A stretch of 64,000 nucleotides of DNA, from NCBI GenBank assembly GCA_905178155.1, contig CAJINV010000001.1, positions 13,971,265 to 14,035,264 on the forward strand, given 5' to 3'. Both the position numbers and the translations under genes were made by a program. This stretch comes from Amoebophrya sp. A120 (Eukaryota; Sar; Dinophyceae; Syndiniales; Amoebophryaceae). Positions within the stretch are counted from its first letter, which is position 1, and the number at the start of each line of letters is the position of its first letter. The notes below the pieces were generated by a model, which made no database searches, had not been told where the DNA came from, and was given only the letters and a program-made list of their open reading frames with translations. Positions 12,678 through 25,606 of the stretch are shown one piece after another.

Positions 12678-13501
12678 AGCTTCCACTTTGGAACAGCCTC
12701 TAGCTGCCCTAATTCAACGGCTTTTCTGATGAAAAGTTATGGAGTTGTAGATGAAGATAAAGGAATTCAATGAAAAATACAACGACTACTCCGAATTGTT
12801 GACTTTGTTTGACCGAAAGCTACGAGACTGCATCTACTTCTGCATGTCATTATCTTATTCTGTATGACCATGACGCATAGCATGGCATATGCGCATGTAT
12901 AATGATCTTGCATTTTTTGCTTTTACAGCAACAGCCACAATACGCAAACAAGACAAGAAAGGCAGCACACTTAGTCCGTGCGCTTCCACCGCATATGCAT
13001 CAAATGTACGAAAACGGGACACGTTGACCACCACTCAAAGAAACAGATGCACGTCAACCGAGTGCAGCACGTCAACCGAGCGGCGCACCTGCACCGAAGA
13101 ATGGAGGCGACTATCTCGGGTGTCCATTCCCGCCTTGCCAGCAAACGCCAAGCTGCGAACACAAGCAGTAGCCATGGTATGATATGCTCCTGACGCTGTG
13201 CTTCTGCTTCCGCCTACAGCCACCGTCTCTTAACTTGGAGCACCTAGTAGCTCGACAAATAATCGTAGGTGTTATTTGTAGTTCTTTCGCGGCTGGCGGA
13301 GATGCTTCCATGATTGGTAGTTTTTATTTCAAAACAAAAGGGTGAACTGATACTGAAAGAAGACCACACTGAGGCTTGATGTGCATTTATCGGAGGTGAG
13401 AAATCAAAGATGTAGATGAGTGCTATTAATTTCTTTATTTGTGCGTCTCCCATCGCTTCTTGCTTCATGTTCAATTCCGTGGCCGTAGTTCGTCGCTAAA
13501 G
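12678..13501. other. Intergenic stretch, no gene seen
   Basis: A/T-rich DNA with only short unconvincing frames on both strands. A small direct duplication (CACGTCAACCGAG, twice) is visible near 13050-13080. Confidence 0.45.
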
Positions 13502-14948
13502 CTAGTTTTCTGAAGCGGAGAAATCGACGGCGTGACGAGAATACCAACTGGAGAGCAAATCAGCGGAAATCCACTCCTTTGCGCCGCGATTCGCGAAGAG
13601 GTTGAGATCTTTGTCCGCCTCGGCGAGGGTCATGACGACCAACTTCAGCGGCTCAGACTCCTGCTGTGACAGTTCATCCCTCCACTCCGATTCAGTAGAG
13701 AATTTTTGGTTTTCATCATGCGCGGGCGAGGAGTCATGATCTTCGGAAGCGGCCCGTGCTGACGGAACAGCAGTGCTCTTGGAGGTCTTGCCTGGTTTTA
13801 TACTGCTGGGTTTTCTACTGTCGGAAACCAACCGAGCCGCAGCCTTGACGGCGTTTCGAATCTGCTCTAGGTCTCCTTCTTCGACGGCCAAGATGGCTCG
13901 AATATTCACCCGGTCCGCCCACTTCTCACATCGGCTCATGATGTACATCTCCCTTTGCCAAAAGCGCCGCATCCAACCCCTCGCTTGGGACGCGAACGAG
14001 GTAAACCACGAGGCAATCCACGGCGACGATTCACGAAGCCAGGAAAACTTTTCCATGAAGCCGTCCGACTGAATTTCGCTGTGAGGGCTCACGTCGACCA
14101 GGTATCAAACAAAAAAGCGTTAACCTTTTTAACGGCTTAGGAGTTTTCTTTGCAGGGATTGTAGCCATGCATGACATATTTTCTCTATTATGCATGCGGG
14201 GATGAAACACATGATCAAATTTTGATATTTCACTTCAGTTTCGATTTTTCACTTCATGCCGGATTTCGTTAGCGTTAACATTTTTTCACCCAATACTACA
14301 TCGCCCAATACTACAACCGGCAACGCGCCCGGGCCGAGCTGTCGGTGCAGATTCTTGGTGACATCGTCGCTGGCCGCTTTTGTCCACCACGCAAACGGCG
14401 AAGAGTAGCCATGGCTCCGCAGGCCCGCGCTTTTGTATGCGTACTCCTTCGCGACGTCCCACATGTGTGCGTTTTCTTCTCCCTGGCACTGGTGACGCCG
14501 AAAGGAGAGGGGGGAAGATACTGTTTGTCTATGGCGTTTGTAGTCGTTGAACTTTTGTTTATGGCTGTTTTGAACCTTTTCGTTGCCCTCCTGGTCATTC
14601 TTGTGTTTTTGTTTTTTCGTTTCCTGCATCACGTTCTCTTCCCCACCGGCAAATTGTATACCCTTGCGGGTCAAAAACTCCATCCCTGCCCGCTGCGCGT
14701 TGGTGAATAGGATCGCGGATATGACGTGGTAAATGGCCATGCCAGCGGCCGACCAGGGTCTCGGAAAAGCCAGGTCTCGGCTACGTGGCCTGACCAGCTC
14801 CAGTGCGCGGGCCGCAACCACGGGGGAATTGCACAAATACGTTTCAGCCAGAAACGAAAAGTATAGGTTCATCCATCTGATAAACGGCCTGTCCGCCGGC
14901 AAAACGCCACTGTGTGGGTCTGGTTGCAGGCTTCTAGGGAGTTTGTTG
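13502..14948 (-). CDS. Hypothetical protein (exons 14948-14300 and 14068-13502), possibly the 3' half of the next gene
   Basis: Function not recognised. The first block starts at 14948 behind ...GTTATAG and reads through a possible membrane-associated helical segment (MAIYHVISAILFTNAQRAGM), then a Lys/Gln-rich polar stretch. A GT-AG join (GTAGTA...AATTCAG) leads in phase to a second block with WLRESSPWIASWF, helices and acidic patches, ending at the TAA near 13502. The last block is gene-like in composition. The beginning is unclear: a 33-base GC-AG intron (GCAAAC...GTTATAG) would fuse it in frame to the gene at 14957-16547. The intron at 14299-14069 contains the recurring 8-mer GCATGACA. Confidence 0.5.
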
Positions 14949-14956
14949 CTATAACA

Positions 14957-16547
14957 TTAACAGGAACTGTGCAATGTTTGCGCGATAGCTGATGCGTTGT
15001 GGTTGAAGTATGCCTCAAGAGCAGGAGTTTGATGCGAATAGTACTTCTCGTCGTTGTGTGGCGGATCACATTGAAGAAGATCGCGATGCGACCCGGTCAA
15101 GCGTTGCACCAGTCCAGAAATTCCGTCGCTATATATCCTAGAACCTGGCGGTGTGTTGGAAAATGGAGAGTGCTTGATGAGTTCCAAGTACTTGCTTGCC
15201 AGCTTCTTCGCCTCGACTTCATCTACTGCGATGAAAAACCGCTCCCCCTTTTCGGTTCTGTTCAAAATAGCCTCCGTGTCGTAATCGTAGAAACCCGCTC
15301 CCACGCAACGCGGTCGCAGTCGAGGCTGGTCGGCATGCAGCACCACACGCGCGGCAACATCGGCATCCGAATAAACGCGCTCGGCTTCCAGAGACGGCAG
15401 CCACATTACCTGGCAAAAGTCTGAGTGTCGCTCCGCCTCCGCATGCGTCGAGTTTTGACTCCTGCCCGCAGTTGCGCCACCTTTGGACGCTACTTCGTTG
15501 TCTACCGAAGTCGAAGATCCCGACAGGGCTGCTGCGTTTTCGCACGGGCAGTCTGGGTACCACCGTAACAGCTGCAGACTGATTTGCGCTTCGCAGTTGC
15601 TCCGCGACGGGGTTCGCGCCAATCACAAAATCGCAGATTTCGTTTCCGCACAAGGATGCTGAGGTAGGCGACGTCGTTGCTTGTTTTCCTGTTTCAACAT
15701 CCTCGCGAGTTCCGGCCTGCACTTCGCTCAAAGATGAAAACCCAGACGGCCGACCGTACGTCCTCCCAATGGAAGAGTCTTTTGCTCCTTGCTCTGCTTC
15801 GTCATTATCTTCACTGTTACCACCTGGCGGGACGAGTAGCCGCAGCACTGGGCGCCCGCTTTTAGTATCTACTTTGTCGACCTCGACGTCCTCTACTCCT
15901 GAATCGTCCTGGAACAAGAAAGTAGACGGAGCTGTCTTTGCTATCGCTCCATCACGAGTTGTACTAAGTGGTGTGCGAATGGAACTGCCGCTGGAACCGC
16001 GATCGTCGTCAGATACAATTCGCGGCTCGGCCTCCGCGGAGAAGTACAGCGAGTGGTGGTCTAGGTCTTGAGCGTCGTCAGTTTCGCTTTGAACACTTCG
16101 CACGAAGGCTCGACGCCCGGCAATAAATGAGGAGGGAGATGAGGACCGCAATGCTTCTGATGAATCGGCTTGCTTGGAAGCACCGTCTGCAATGCCATCT
16201 ACGTCCTCTGATGGCGATGGGTGGTGATATAATTGCTCTTCCTCTTGTTCGTCGTGTTTCGCTGCTCCGGACGAGGAATAAAGCGATGGCTGCTGCCTGT
16301 TTGCTCTCACAGCTTCGTGATTTAAAACAGAATGGAAGGGAAGCACGACTTGGCAGGCACGTTGGAGGTAAGTCATGTGGTGAACGAGCGGGGCGAAGCG
16401 AGACATGATCCAGACGGAGTGCGCCAAAACCCTTACCCACTGGACGAAGATGCTTGTTTTCAACATCGTCGTTTTGAATTCGCGCCGGGCACTACAAATC
16501 TCCTCATGGTTGTGTGACTTTTTGAGGTGCGTACGCCCGCTTCGCAT
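14957..16547 (-). CDS. Hypothetical Ser-rich protein, two exons
   Basis: ATG at 16547. Exon 16547-15627 ends before GTGATT, and exon 15571-14957 follows AGTCTGCAG; the join is in phase (307 + 205 codons) and yields 511 residues. The N-terminal 50 residues are basic then hydrophobic (VQWVRVLAHSVWIM), possibly a membrane anchor. Residues 70-300 are acidic and Ser-rich, probably disordered. The C-terminal 150 residues look folded (RVYSDADVAARVVLHADQP, VGAGFYDYDTEAIL). No family recognised. It may continue into the block at 14948-13502, since no clear intergenic spacer separates them. Confidence 0.55.
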
Positions 16548-17240
16548 GGTGTTCTGTTCTACGTTCTTTGAAGCAAAGAAAGAACGAGAACGAATTCAAA
16601 CTTTTGACACATTTTCTCATTGCCACTATTTTGTTTTTGCAGAAACGCAATGGCAATGTTTACGAGGCAGATTGATACTCGTATACGACGTCTTTTATCC
16701 TTCGATTGCATCTCTTTGCGCACTTATCCTTTACCTTTGCCAGCGAAAGACGACGACACCACTCGTACGAGAATGCACGCGACGTTGTTAATATGACGCA
16801 AGATGAATATATGCAGAAGCAAGGAAGAGGGCCGACGAATGCGTTTTATCGTTAGTCCATCTCAATACTGGCAACGACCACAAGTCGTTGGTTCCCAATC
16901 TCATATCTACGTCATCATCCCTCATGATATCGTCTCGGTTTCTTCACGCAATTCGTAGTTCTTGTGCTAGCCCTACCGATTACGGCGTAAGAAGATTCGA
17001 AAATAACTTATTTGAACACCGTTCGCCAGAAAAGTGCGACCCTCCTTGTCGAAAATAGGATACGACACGCGGCAACTTTAGCGGTTTTTTTTTTATGGAA
17101 AAAAAGAGCCATCTATATGAACCTTTGCAAAAGTAAGCGCAATCAACATCCGGACGAGTTCAGCAGTCTCGATTACCGGTACAACGGACTAAATCATAAT
17201 GAAAAATTCCAGTGCGCGATTACCGTTTTCTTCCCTATGC
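16548..17240. other. Intergenic stretch, no gene seen
   Basis: A/T-rich spacer between the Ser-rich hypothetical gene and PNO1. No open frame with gene-like composition, no repeat and no RNA gene recognised. Confidence 0.45.
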
Positions 17241-18282
17241 TCACAGCCGTTCCTGCACCCGTTTTGTGACGGTTCGCAGGTGCTGGTAGACCTTGCTGGG
17301 TGCCTGACCAAGAATGAGGCTGCAGATAGCGTCGCGCGCGAACTTGATGTTCGAAAAGCTGCCCAAGATGTGTATGTGCGAGTCCGCGACCACCACTCGG
17401 GTGCGCGTGGCGTTCTCGATAGCATACTTGGTCTGCCCGTTCTTGCCCGCGATGCGGCCGATACACCGGCTCAAATGGTCGCCCTGCAAGCGCTTCACGT
17501 CCTTCACTTCGAAGGAAGAAATGAACAAATCGTCCAACCGGAGAAGTGCGATGGCATCCTGCACGTCGAAACCCATCATGAAGGCCTGGTCGTGGGGTGA
17601 TTTTCATTCAAAACTATTCCGAAATGACTCATCCAAGGATCCAGCAATCGAGGAAGCAGTTCGAATTTGTTCTGTTTCCGCACACGAAAAAATCGAAAAG
17701 GAACGGTGCACCCACGAAGAGTGCACTATTTCTGTTGTGGTAACATAAGTCAGAGTTCATCTACAACATCATCATTGCCAATACATATGATTTCAAGAAT
17801 ATTCATACCTTGACGAAATCCGTAGCTTTCTGGAGCGCTCCGATGTCGCTGGTTGCTTTGGACATGCGGATCTCCACCGCGCGCTTTTTGGTGTTCATCC
17901 TAACCTGCAGCTTCATGTGTTCCACCAACGGCTTCAGAATGTCTTCCCAGTGGTTCCTCAGCGGGGAAAATCGGTGTTGCGGCACGATGATTCGCCTGAT
18001 TTGCTTGAGCAGGTTCGTCTGCTGGGTCTTCTTGGACGACAGCGCTTGTTCCGCCGAGAGGGGGGCAAACTTTTGCTTCGCGTCTCCATTTTCGTTGTCC
18101 ACCTCCCCGTCCATCTCGACCTCCTCCGTCACCAGACTTGCACCCATATCGACATCTTCGAACACCAGCCCCGTTTCCAGCTTGCTGCTTTCCTGCTTGC
18201 TGGCATTTTTCAACTTGGCATTGTCTTTCCGCACACCACTTGTGGTGGCGGTGGTACTGCTACTCGCGGCCGTCGCGCTCAT
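17241..18282 (-). CDS. PNO1: RNA-binding KH protein Pno1/Dim2, small-subunit ribosome biogenesis
   Basis: Pno1/Dim2 binds pre-40S particles at the 3' end of 18S rRNA and assists dimethylation and site-D cleavage. ATG 18282 opens exon 18282-17809, which is joined by a GT-AG intron (GTATGA...CACGACCAG) to exon 17585-17241; the total is 272 residues, close to the family norm. The first 100 residues are acidic and Ser/Thr-rich, as in relatives. From about residue 105 the conserved [20 protein letters not shown] begins, then [20 protein letters not shown], the KH segment [20 protein letters not shown] with its GKNG loop, and [20 protein letters not shown]. The terminal [13 protein letters not shown] is also diagnostic. 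The neighbour upstream, SPB1, is another ribosome-assembly factor on the same strand. The intron is ordinary and carries no introner ends. Identification is firm. Confidence 0.95.
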
Positions 18283-19184
18283 GGTTTTGGTCTCGTGGTT
18301 GGAGTCGCTCGATTGATCGCCTTTTGCACTAGCGCTGAATATCAAATTTTATGGCAAATGATGCTTATGTAGCAGGAGCTTCTATAGCAACTACATCTAC
18401 ACTCTTATGTGGCACGGCTTCTCCTGCGAGTCATGAGTTGCAATCGTGGTCGATATCTTTTTTAGGATGAATGCGCACGGCAATATCAATATCTTCGTCA
18501 TTCCTTTTTCGTGAAGTATCCATTTTGCGAGCTGAATACAGCAACGACAGATACCTACCTTGTTCCTAGTATTGACTTGGAGTTCAAAAGATCGTGCTCT
18601 TTCCGGATCCAATCGCGTTTTTTACACGATGTTTTTGATGATCTAGTACAGTCATGATCTAGTACAGTCATGGGCGGAATTTCTTTGTATGCAAATGCAC
18701 GATCGGAATTCGAATTTTCAAAACGACCTCGAGTGTCGTTATTCTGCAGCGCAACTGGAACTTGGATGATCTTCCGTATCTTTATTTCAGGATATCATGA
18801 CTGCGACATCATCCTGAGTCACTTCACGATCGCGTTGCTGATCTTCATCAATTATTTGCACCACGACAGCATTTCGGTTCCGGCAACAACAATAGAGGAC
18901 GATCAAATAAAGCTCAAGACGTCAAGAGCCTTTATGAACCGCGACCAGATTGCAAGCCCTGGCGTCGTTGTTTCACGGACTCTCACACATGTTGGTGACT
19001 TTTTGGGAAATGATAATTTGCAAAAGTTCTTGTGCGTACAAATGCTGAATAAAGCGCGTTCGTCTTCGCGTAGACACATCACACAAACGAAAGACGACTC
19101 TTCACACATTTTTTCGTAAAGTTAGTTACTTATTTTTGTACTATCCTCGAAGTTACCGCTACCGACGGGAGCAGGTACAACGTC
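18283..19184. other. Intergenic stretch with a short tandem duplication
   Basis: No supported gene. Around 18638-18672 the unit ATGATCTAGTACAGTC occurs twice in tandem. A plus-strand open frame at 18670-19119 has no recognisable domain and would be the only gene on that strand, so I do not call it. Confidence 0.45.
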
Positions 19185-22100
19185 CTACTTCTTTTTGCCT
19201 CCCTTCTTTTTTGCGCCGCCCTTTTGCTTCGGTGCGCGTCCGCGGTTGCCCTTGTGCTTTCCTTTCTTTGCCTTCTTCTCTGCCTTTTTCTGACCGCGCT
19301 TGTCAGTTTTCATCCTCTTATCGACCACCTTGGATTTCGCGCCCTTGGTCGGCTTGCCCTGCGTGACATTCCTGCTGCCTCCGGCCTTTCGAATGGCCAT
19401 GTAGGCCTGCTTCTTGCTACCCTCCTTCTGCTATCAAATGTAAAAGTGTCTGGGTCTGGAAGAATGCAATTTGTGATGCTGCATTTGGATTCCAAAAAAA
19501 TCTGTATTGCATGAGTACCAAAGGGAATGCAATTTTTGCTACGCTAGTAGTAGTAGTAACCATTTAACTCCTGGCGGGTTGGCGTTAGAACAGATTTAGC
19601 CTTTGTTACGCTGAGAAGGCATTTGTCATGCGGAATAGGCATCAAGAAGCCTTCAAAAAATCTGTATTGCTAGGGTATGCATCACAGACATCATGGCTCA
19701 TGCATAACGTGCATGACAAATCTCGCATTCTTCCAGACCCAGACATTTTTACATTTGATATCTGCGCTTTTCGGAGCATCTTCTCCATGTTTCTCGCTTT
19801 CGCTCCGGCGCTCATTTCCGTGTCCGCAGCCAGCTGCTTGGCCTGCTTCCGCACCTTGTCCATTCTCTGCTGCAGCCGCTTTTTGTTGCGCGCGTTGGCC
19901 TCGGCGACCTTCCGGATGGGCCGCTGGTTGATTTCCTTCAGCTTGGCCCGGTACTGGTCCATCAGTTCCTTGGTCACCGGGAGCTCTGGCTTGTTGTACT
20001 TCTCTTCGTCCTCCACAAACCACTCGGGCAGATCCAATCCCTCGTCGTCCCACGCGTACCGGTTGTACGCACTATCGAGGAGTGCCATGCGCGACTTTTT
20101 CCGGATCATCATCGACCCCAGGGCCTGCACGGCAGCCAGCTCCTTCTTGTCGGTGGGGGCCTGGTGGAGAAGTGGATTTTTGAAATGCAAATCACATAAA
20201 TATGGATCAATTTCAATTTCAATCAGTAGAAACAATCCAACGCCTCTGGTCACGGCGGCTCGACTAGCCTACAAGCGAACAGACTTAGAATTCAGTGAGA
20301 TGTAGTTGTCGACAAAAAGATGATCGGAATGAACGCACCACTTTTGAGCTATTTCATAAAAATACCTTCAGATGGTCCGGCACGTCTGCTGCTTTTCCGC
20401 GCAGAGATTCCTGCCCCGGCAGTAGGATGTTATCCATCTCTTCGTCCAGCCGTCGCTCCACAACGTCGAACTGCGTTTTGTCGTCGAGACTGCTTGCTGC
20501 AACAGCACTTTCGTCCTCGTCGACCACCTCCTCGCCGTCCGGACCGACAATGCCCGACTTTCTCTTTCCCTTGCCTGTCAGACTGCCACCGATGTTTTGC
20601 GCCGCCTTCCGCGCCTCGCGCTCCTTTTCTTTCCTCTTTTTCAGTTGCCGCTTTTTCTTGTCGCAAAGCGGGATGTGCGGGAGCTCGTCGTCGGACAGTG
20701 CCTTGATCGACTGCTCGTCTCCGCTGTTGTCCGCATCAGAATCGGATTCATTTCTGGAAGTAAGAATGGCTTTGCTCTGATTTTGATTCTCCCGTCCAGC
20801 AGTACTTTTTGAGGAAGAAGAAGCTGCGGACTGCTTTGCTTTCTTCCCCGCGGCTGCAGCTACGGAGGCCGACGCGGTGGTCCCCGCCGTCGCCAGGCGC
20901 TTCTGCAAACTGCTGAACAAGTCCTGGGAGAACCACCTCTCCGCCCGAACTTTGTCCTTCGTGCTCATAGTACCCCTTTCCTCGTCTGCTGCATCTGCTG
21001 TTGACATCGCTTCGTCGTCGCTCAAGTCCATAGCATCATCTTCGGCCGCGGTGGAGATCATCGCTTCTTCCTCCTCGCCGTCGCTGTCTAGCTCGTCAGT
21101 CAACTTCGGCTTCTGGTTTGCCGCCGCAGCGTCGCCAGCTGCGTCCTCCTCGTCGTCCTCAGAGTCGTCGTCGTCATCAGAGTCGAACTGCTCCCGTTCC
21201 TGGTGCTGTTTCGCAGCTTCCTCGTCGATTTCGTGGTTGAAGTGGTTCATCTCCCCCGCCCATTCGCGGTACTTCTGCTGCCGCCGGGTTTCCTTCTTCT
21301 GCTTCAGCTCGCGGCCCTTGGCGGCTTGCGACAGTTTGCTCTTCTTCTCGCGCATGGCGAGAATCTGCTCCGCCTCCATGTCGGCTAAGCGGTTCAACTC
21401 GGCGATCTCCGGGTCGTCGGAATCCTCTTCGTCGCTGTCGGAATCATTTGTATTTTTCGATGTTGCTGTGGTCTCTTTTCGGTCCTCCGCCGTTTCGAGT
21501 TCTTGTGCAGCTGCTTCCGCCTCGTTCATCTTCTCCTCGTCATCGCTGTCCATTTGCCCACCTGCGCCGTTTTCGAAGTCTCCAAAGTTTTTCGGCGCTT
21601 GTTGGAACAACTCCGCGTCGTGGGTGATTCCGGAGTACCGCATACCCATCGACATCTTCTTGCGCCACTCGAACTTCTTCTTCAACTCCCGGGCCTTCTT
21701 CGCCTCGCGCTTCTCCTCCTGCTTCACCTGCTTGATCATCGCCTCCAGCTCCTCATCCGCGTTTTCGAATTTCACCTTTTTCGTGCTGCCGGTTGCTGGC
21801 TCGGCCTGCGAGTGAATACGGGTGAAAGTTCCAACATTGTGATAAACATGAAGCAATTTTTGCGCTTGCGACAGAGGCATAGTAAGAGTGAATGCTCGCG
21901 ACCGCGAGGAAGTCGCGAGACATCAAATAAAAACACAACCACAAAGCGACAGAAAAGAACAAAAAGAGAGGAAAAGCCGAAGATATCATGGGTCGTCTTT
22001 ACCTGCTTTTCTTCCGCATCAGCCTCCTTTTCCGATCCAGATTCATCATCGCTCTTCTCTTCCTTGTCCACTTTGTCAATCGAGGTCTTCTTTTCCTTTT

Positions 22101-24033
22101 CGTAGTTTCTTCTGGTCAGCATGCGCCACTTGAGTAGCATGGACAATTCCCGTTTCCCCAACACTTTCAAATCGTCACAATACTCGCGAAGCTCGTCGCT
22201 TATCGTCAAACTTTCGTCGTCGCGGTACAACAGTTTGTGATGCGTAGTGAGGATCAGGGCTGGGCTTTGGTTTTTCACAAAATCCATCAGGCTGCACGTT
22301 CGCATGTCGTCTCCAGGCTCGTAACCACCTGCAGTTATATTGATATGAGGTTATTCGTGTTGTAATTTTTACTGCAGCTACAGCTACTAGACACGATGTA
22401 TTGTGACACGAGCACGACAGCGCTTGCAAAATGAATATGCGGTGTGGGTTTACAACTTTTTAGAGAGTCAAATGTTTATGCGGTCTCCGCGTTGCAGTGA
22501 TTTCGATCTTCTGCGACCACCATTCACATAGTAGATCTCTGTACCTCGGTGTTTCTTTGCTTGGTACTTCAGGAGGTCCATCAAGCTGGCCTGGGATTTC
22601 TTTTCCTTCGCCTCGCTGTCGACCGCCTCCATAAAGACCCATCGGGGATCGAAAAATTTCGGGTCCGTCTTGACGGCCTTGTAGTTTTGACACAACACGA
22701 AAATTTCCGCGGACACGTTTCGACTGGCCTGCGGCTTCGTTGCTTCCACCTTGCCGAACAACTGCTCGAACACCCACAAAAGCGAGGTGTAGTCCTGGGA
22801 GCGGAACACCTTCGTGACAAAGGTTCCCCCCGGACGCAGAATTTCGGCCGCCAATTTTGTCGCGTGCAAAACCAGCTCATTCTGCACGTATGCGTCGTGG
22901 GACCATGAACTACCCACGTTCGGAGCACCATCGTTCAGGACAACGTCGGCAGACCTGAGGGAACAAGATAGTGAATGAGAAATGGGGCAGGCATCAACTA
23001 TTCCAAAAATCTGACTGGATGAATCTGAATATGAAAGTCCCGTGAAAACATAAGGGTTCGCTTCTTCTAAATTTTGCAGATGAAGATGCAGATGCTTGCG
23101 CGCGATCTCATCTTGATCGCCCATGATGTATTCCATGAACAGGACCAATGAATTGATGTCGTACCTGCCCTCCAGTTCCTTTTTTATCAATTGTCGGCAC
23201 TTTGGCGTGGTGATGTCACACTGGATGCTATCCTGAGTAAAAACGTCCCCACACCAGAGTTGTAATGCAGATTTGCAAAGACAGGAAGACTTGTAATGCG
23301 CATCCCCATGAGAGCCATTCCCAATCGTGTTTTGGAATTTGTGATGCTGTGAACAGGATGAGCAGACGAATCTGTGATGCGGCTGCACTTGCTAACCTGC
23401 ACTACACTGCGGAGTGCAACTTGTCATGCGTGACTCACAAAACTCCTCGATTTGTGTTGCAAAATCCCCATCCTGACTCTGGTGTGGGTACGTTTTTACT
23501 CAGGATAGATGCCGGTGACACCGGGAATCGGTTTGATCGGACACATATCAAATGTAAAAGTGTCTGGGTCTGGAAGAATGCAACTTGTAATGCGCATTTC
23601 AGAACACAGAAAGATCTCTCATGCATAGGTAGCAAAAGCTGCCCACTTTCTGTCACCAGAATGCGGGATTTGTCACGCGGATTCGGCACGACGGAAGCTT
23701 CTCGGAACCTGTGATGCTAGAGCTTCTATGCCAGACCTTCTGTGTCATGCAAAAACAGCATGACTCTTCCAGACCCAGACATTTTTACATTTGATAACAC
23801 AGATCCAAGCAGAGAATCTTTGAGTTCCGGGGCATGTTCTTGGCAGCCACCTGACTCCACCCACCGGGGGCACCGCACAAATCCACACATACCCGCGCGT
23901 CGGAAAGGAAGTCCACCTTTTTTGCCAGCTGCACCAATTTGAACGCGGAACGCGCACGGTAACCCTGGTCCTTCGCGAGCTGGTAGTACTTATCCAACCG
24001 CTCCTTCCCGACTTTCTTCTTGGAGCCGCCCAT
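19185..24033 (-). CDS. SPB1: Spb1: AdoMet-dependent rRNA 2'-O-methyltransferase, 60S biogenesis
   Basis: Nucleolar enzyme that 2'-O-methylates the large-subunit rRNA A-loop. Exons: 24033-23797, 23540-23508, 23223-23165, 22954-22545, 22328-22003, 21805-20366, 20160-19761, 19426-19185, in total exactly 1,049 codons. The RrmJ/FtsJ domain (residues 20-200) shows the SAM motif DLCGAPGGW (51-59) and the K-D-K-E tetrad at K32, D118, K158 and E193. A SPB1-type middle domain ([17 protein letters not shown]) and a long acidic region with [10 protein letters not shown] follow, then the SPB1 C-terminal domain ([25 protein letters not shown]-like, [10 protein letters not shown]). Four introns are GT-AG. 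Three are introners (23546-23796, 23229-23507, 19432-19760) removed exactly at 5-bp repeats. The first two flank a 33-nt microexon encoding [11 protein letters not shown], which matches yeast Spb1 at the same place (PMKPMPNCITF). Confidence 0.95.
19432..19760. mobile_element. Introner element, family A, in SPB1 (329 bp)
   Basis: Left end TATCAAATGTAAAAGTGTCT, right end its near-perfect complement ending ...ACATTTGATA. Target-site duplication TCTGC at 19427-19431 and 19761-19765. In gene sense the 5' copy of the duplication is GCAGA, and excision of the element plus one copy joins RKAQ to KEGSKKQAY in frame. A GT-AG alternative (AAAT|GTAAAA...GATAGCAG) would retain three extra codons (ISN). 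The interior shares a reverse-complement segment with the copy at 11046-11298. Confidence 0.92.
23229..23507. mobile_element. Introner element, family B, in SPB1 (279 bp)
   Basis: Ends TATCCTGAGTAAAAACG and CGTTTTTACTCAGGATA, with inverted similarity continuing through CCACACCAGAGT. Target-site duplication GATGC at 23224-23228 and 23508-23512. Exact removal joins GGC-ATC to CAG-TGT, reading GIQCDITT as expected for Spb1. The terminal repeat itself reads as a 5' splice site (GAGTAAAA) on one end and a 3' splice site (TTTTTACTCAG) on the other. Confidence 0.92.
23546..23796. mobile_element. Introner element, family A, in SPB1 (251 bp)
   Basis: Left end TATCAAATGTAAAAGTGTCT, right end complementary (…CAGACATTTTTACATTTGATA region, 23776-23796). 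Target-site duplication ACACA at 23541-23545 and 23797-23801. Exact removal joins LCLDLC to PIKPIP. No AG acceptor exists between the element end and the end of the following 33-nt exon, so a canonical intron could not retain that conserved exon. Confidence 0.93.
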
Positions 24034-25606
24034 GGTGTTCGTGTTGCGGATACGATTACGTGCGTGTGCTTTAAAATTGACTGAAAGAAACGGCAACAGA
24101 TTGTCGTGTCAGCGTATCTCTACATCAATGACAATGCGTAGATGAAAATGAAAATGGCGTTACTTCTTAATAAACTGCCAGTACTGGTGCCACACCCAAG
24201 AGACTCGGCGCTATCAAGTGAAAGTACACTACTTTGTGTGCCAGGTGACCTTATTCTTCGCAGATGTTTTCCACTGTACGAAGACACCTGCTTTTTTGAA
24301 ATTGATTCGCGAAGAGCTCTTGAATATGTCGTAACAAGATTTTCATCTTCACATACATGGTCGCGTCGGATCGGGATCGGCTGCAGGCATGATGGTGATC
24401 ATTACAGGGCATAAATGACTCCGACATCGACCATGATGAGCTCTGCATGATGTAGTTGTGTAGAGAAGCTCTTTGTGTTGATCTTGACCTACTGGCGTCC
24501 GCCTTTTTGTCTGATCCGATAGATTGTATGTAGCTGTAGGTTTTGAACAAGGTCGATCTCTGGTTCAATGAGATCGATTCTCTTTTTCTTTTTGATCATT
24601 ATGTGCCCGAATTTGCGAGGTGGTTCTCCATTCACACATTTCTAGATCGCTTCGGATCGGGATCTTCATCATCATCGCCATGCAATACGCTTTGCACACG
24701 TACTCGTACAAAGTAGAAGTGTATTTACTTGTCGATGTGCGTAAACATCAACTTGCCGCGGAGCAGAAATGAAATCCGCAGAACGTTTCATCTGGTGAAA
24801 TTTCAACGTTTCAAAGCTGAATAAATACCAAGGAAGTTGTGAACAAATGCATCATCATGAGTCCAGCGACGATTTCGCTGCCATCTTGCTCTGCACATCT
24901 GGCTGCGTTTTTTTTTTTTGGTACACCAATCGTACATCATCTCCGTCAATTATGCAAGGAAAAATGCTTTCCATCTCAGTGTTTCTTTTTTTTCTTCATT
25001 GCATCACCTCCACTGTGAGTGTTTCTTTTTTCCTGGGACCCAGGATTGAGAAAACAGTGACTATTTTCTAGAGAGACAAGAGTAAGCACAACTTCTATCA
25101 CCTTGTCATAAAATTGCAGCGATCTAGATTTTTGTCTTCTCATCATGCATACCATGGAGTGCATGCGCATACTGTTAAAAAAATCCGGACCGTTCAACGT
25201 CTGTCGCTTTCCAAATATTCACCGCGATAATGGCGGCATCGTAGAAAAAGCTAACTGACACAGCTATTGCATGCTGTGGATTTGTGTCTATGTAGTCGTG
25301 AAATCGTGGCAATTCCCTTGAAAGGCTTGCTTTCTCTTCACACTTCTAGAGTTACTGGAAAGCGAAGTGCAAGAAAAACCAAAAGGCCAAAGCCAAAAGC
25401 CTCAAGCTCCTAGGTCTCTCAAGAGGGTAGAACTGTACAAGTGCTTTCACACTTCGCGCCTTAACTCGAAAGCTTGCTTTTCGTACTGACAGTTCAACAC
25501 TGAATGGTACAACGAGAACGAACTCAGACTCAGAGGCACAAATGAACTTGGAAAGTGACCACTTTGATTAAACTCAATCCATGAGCCGGTCCATCACATG
25601 ATAGCG
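24034..25606. other. Intergenic region, no gene seen
   Basis: About 1.6 kb of A/T-rich sequence upstream of SPB1 and downstream of the next gene. Only short frames without recognisable composition; no repeat structure or RNA gene found. Confidence 0.5.
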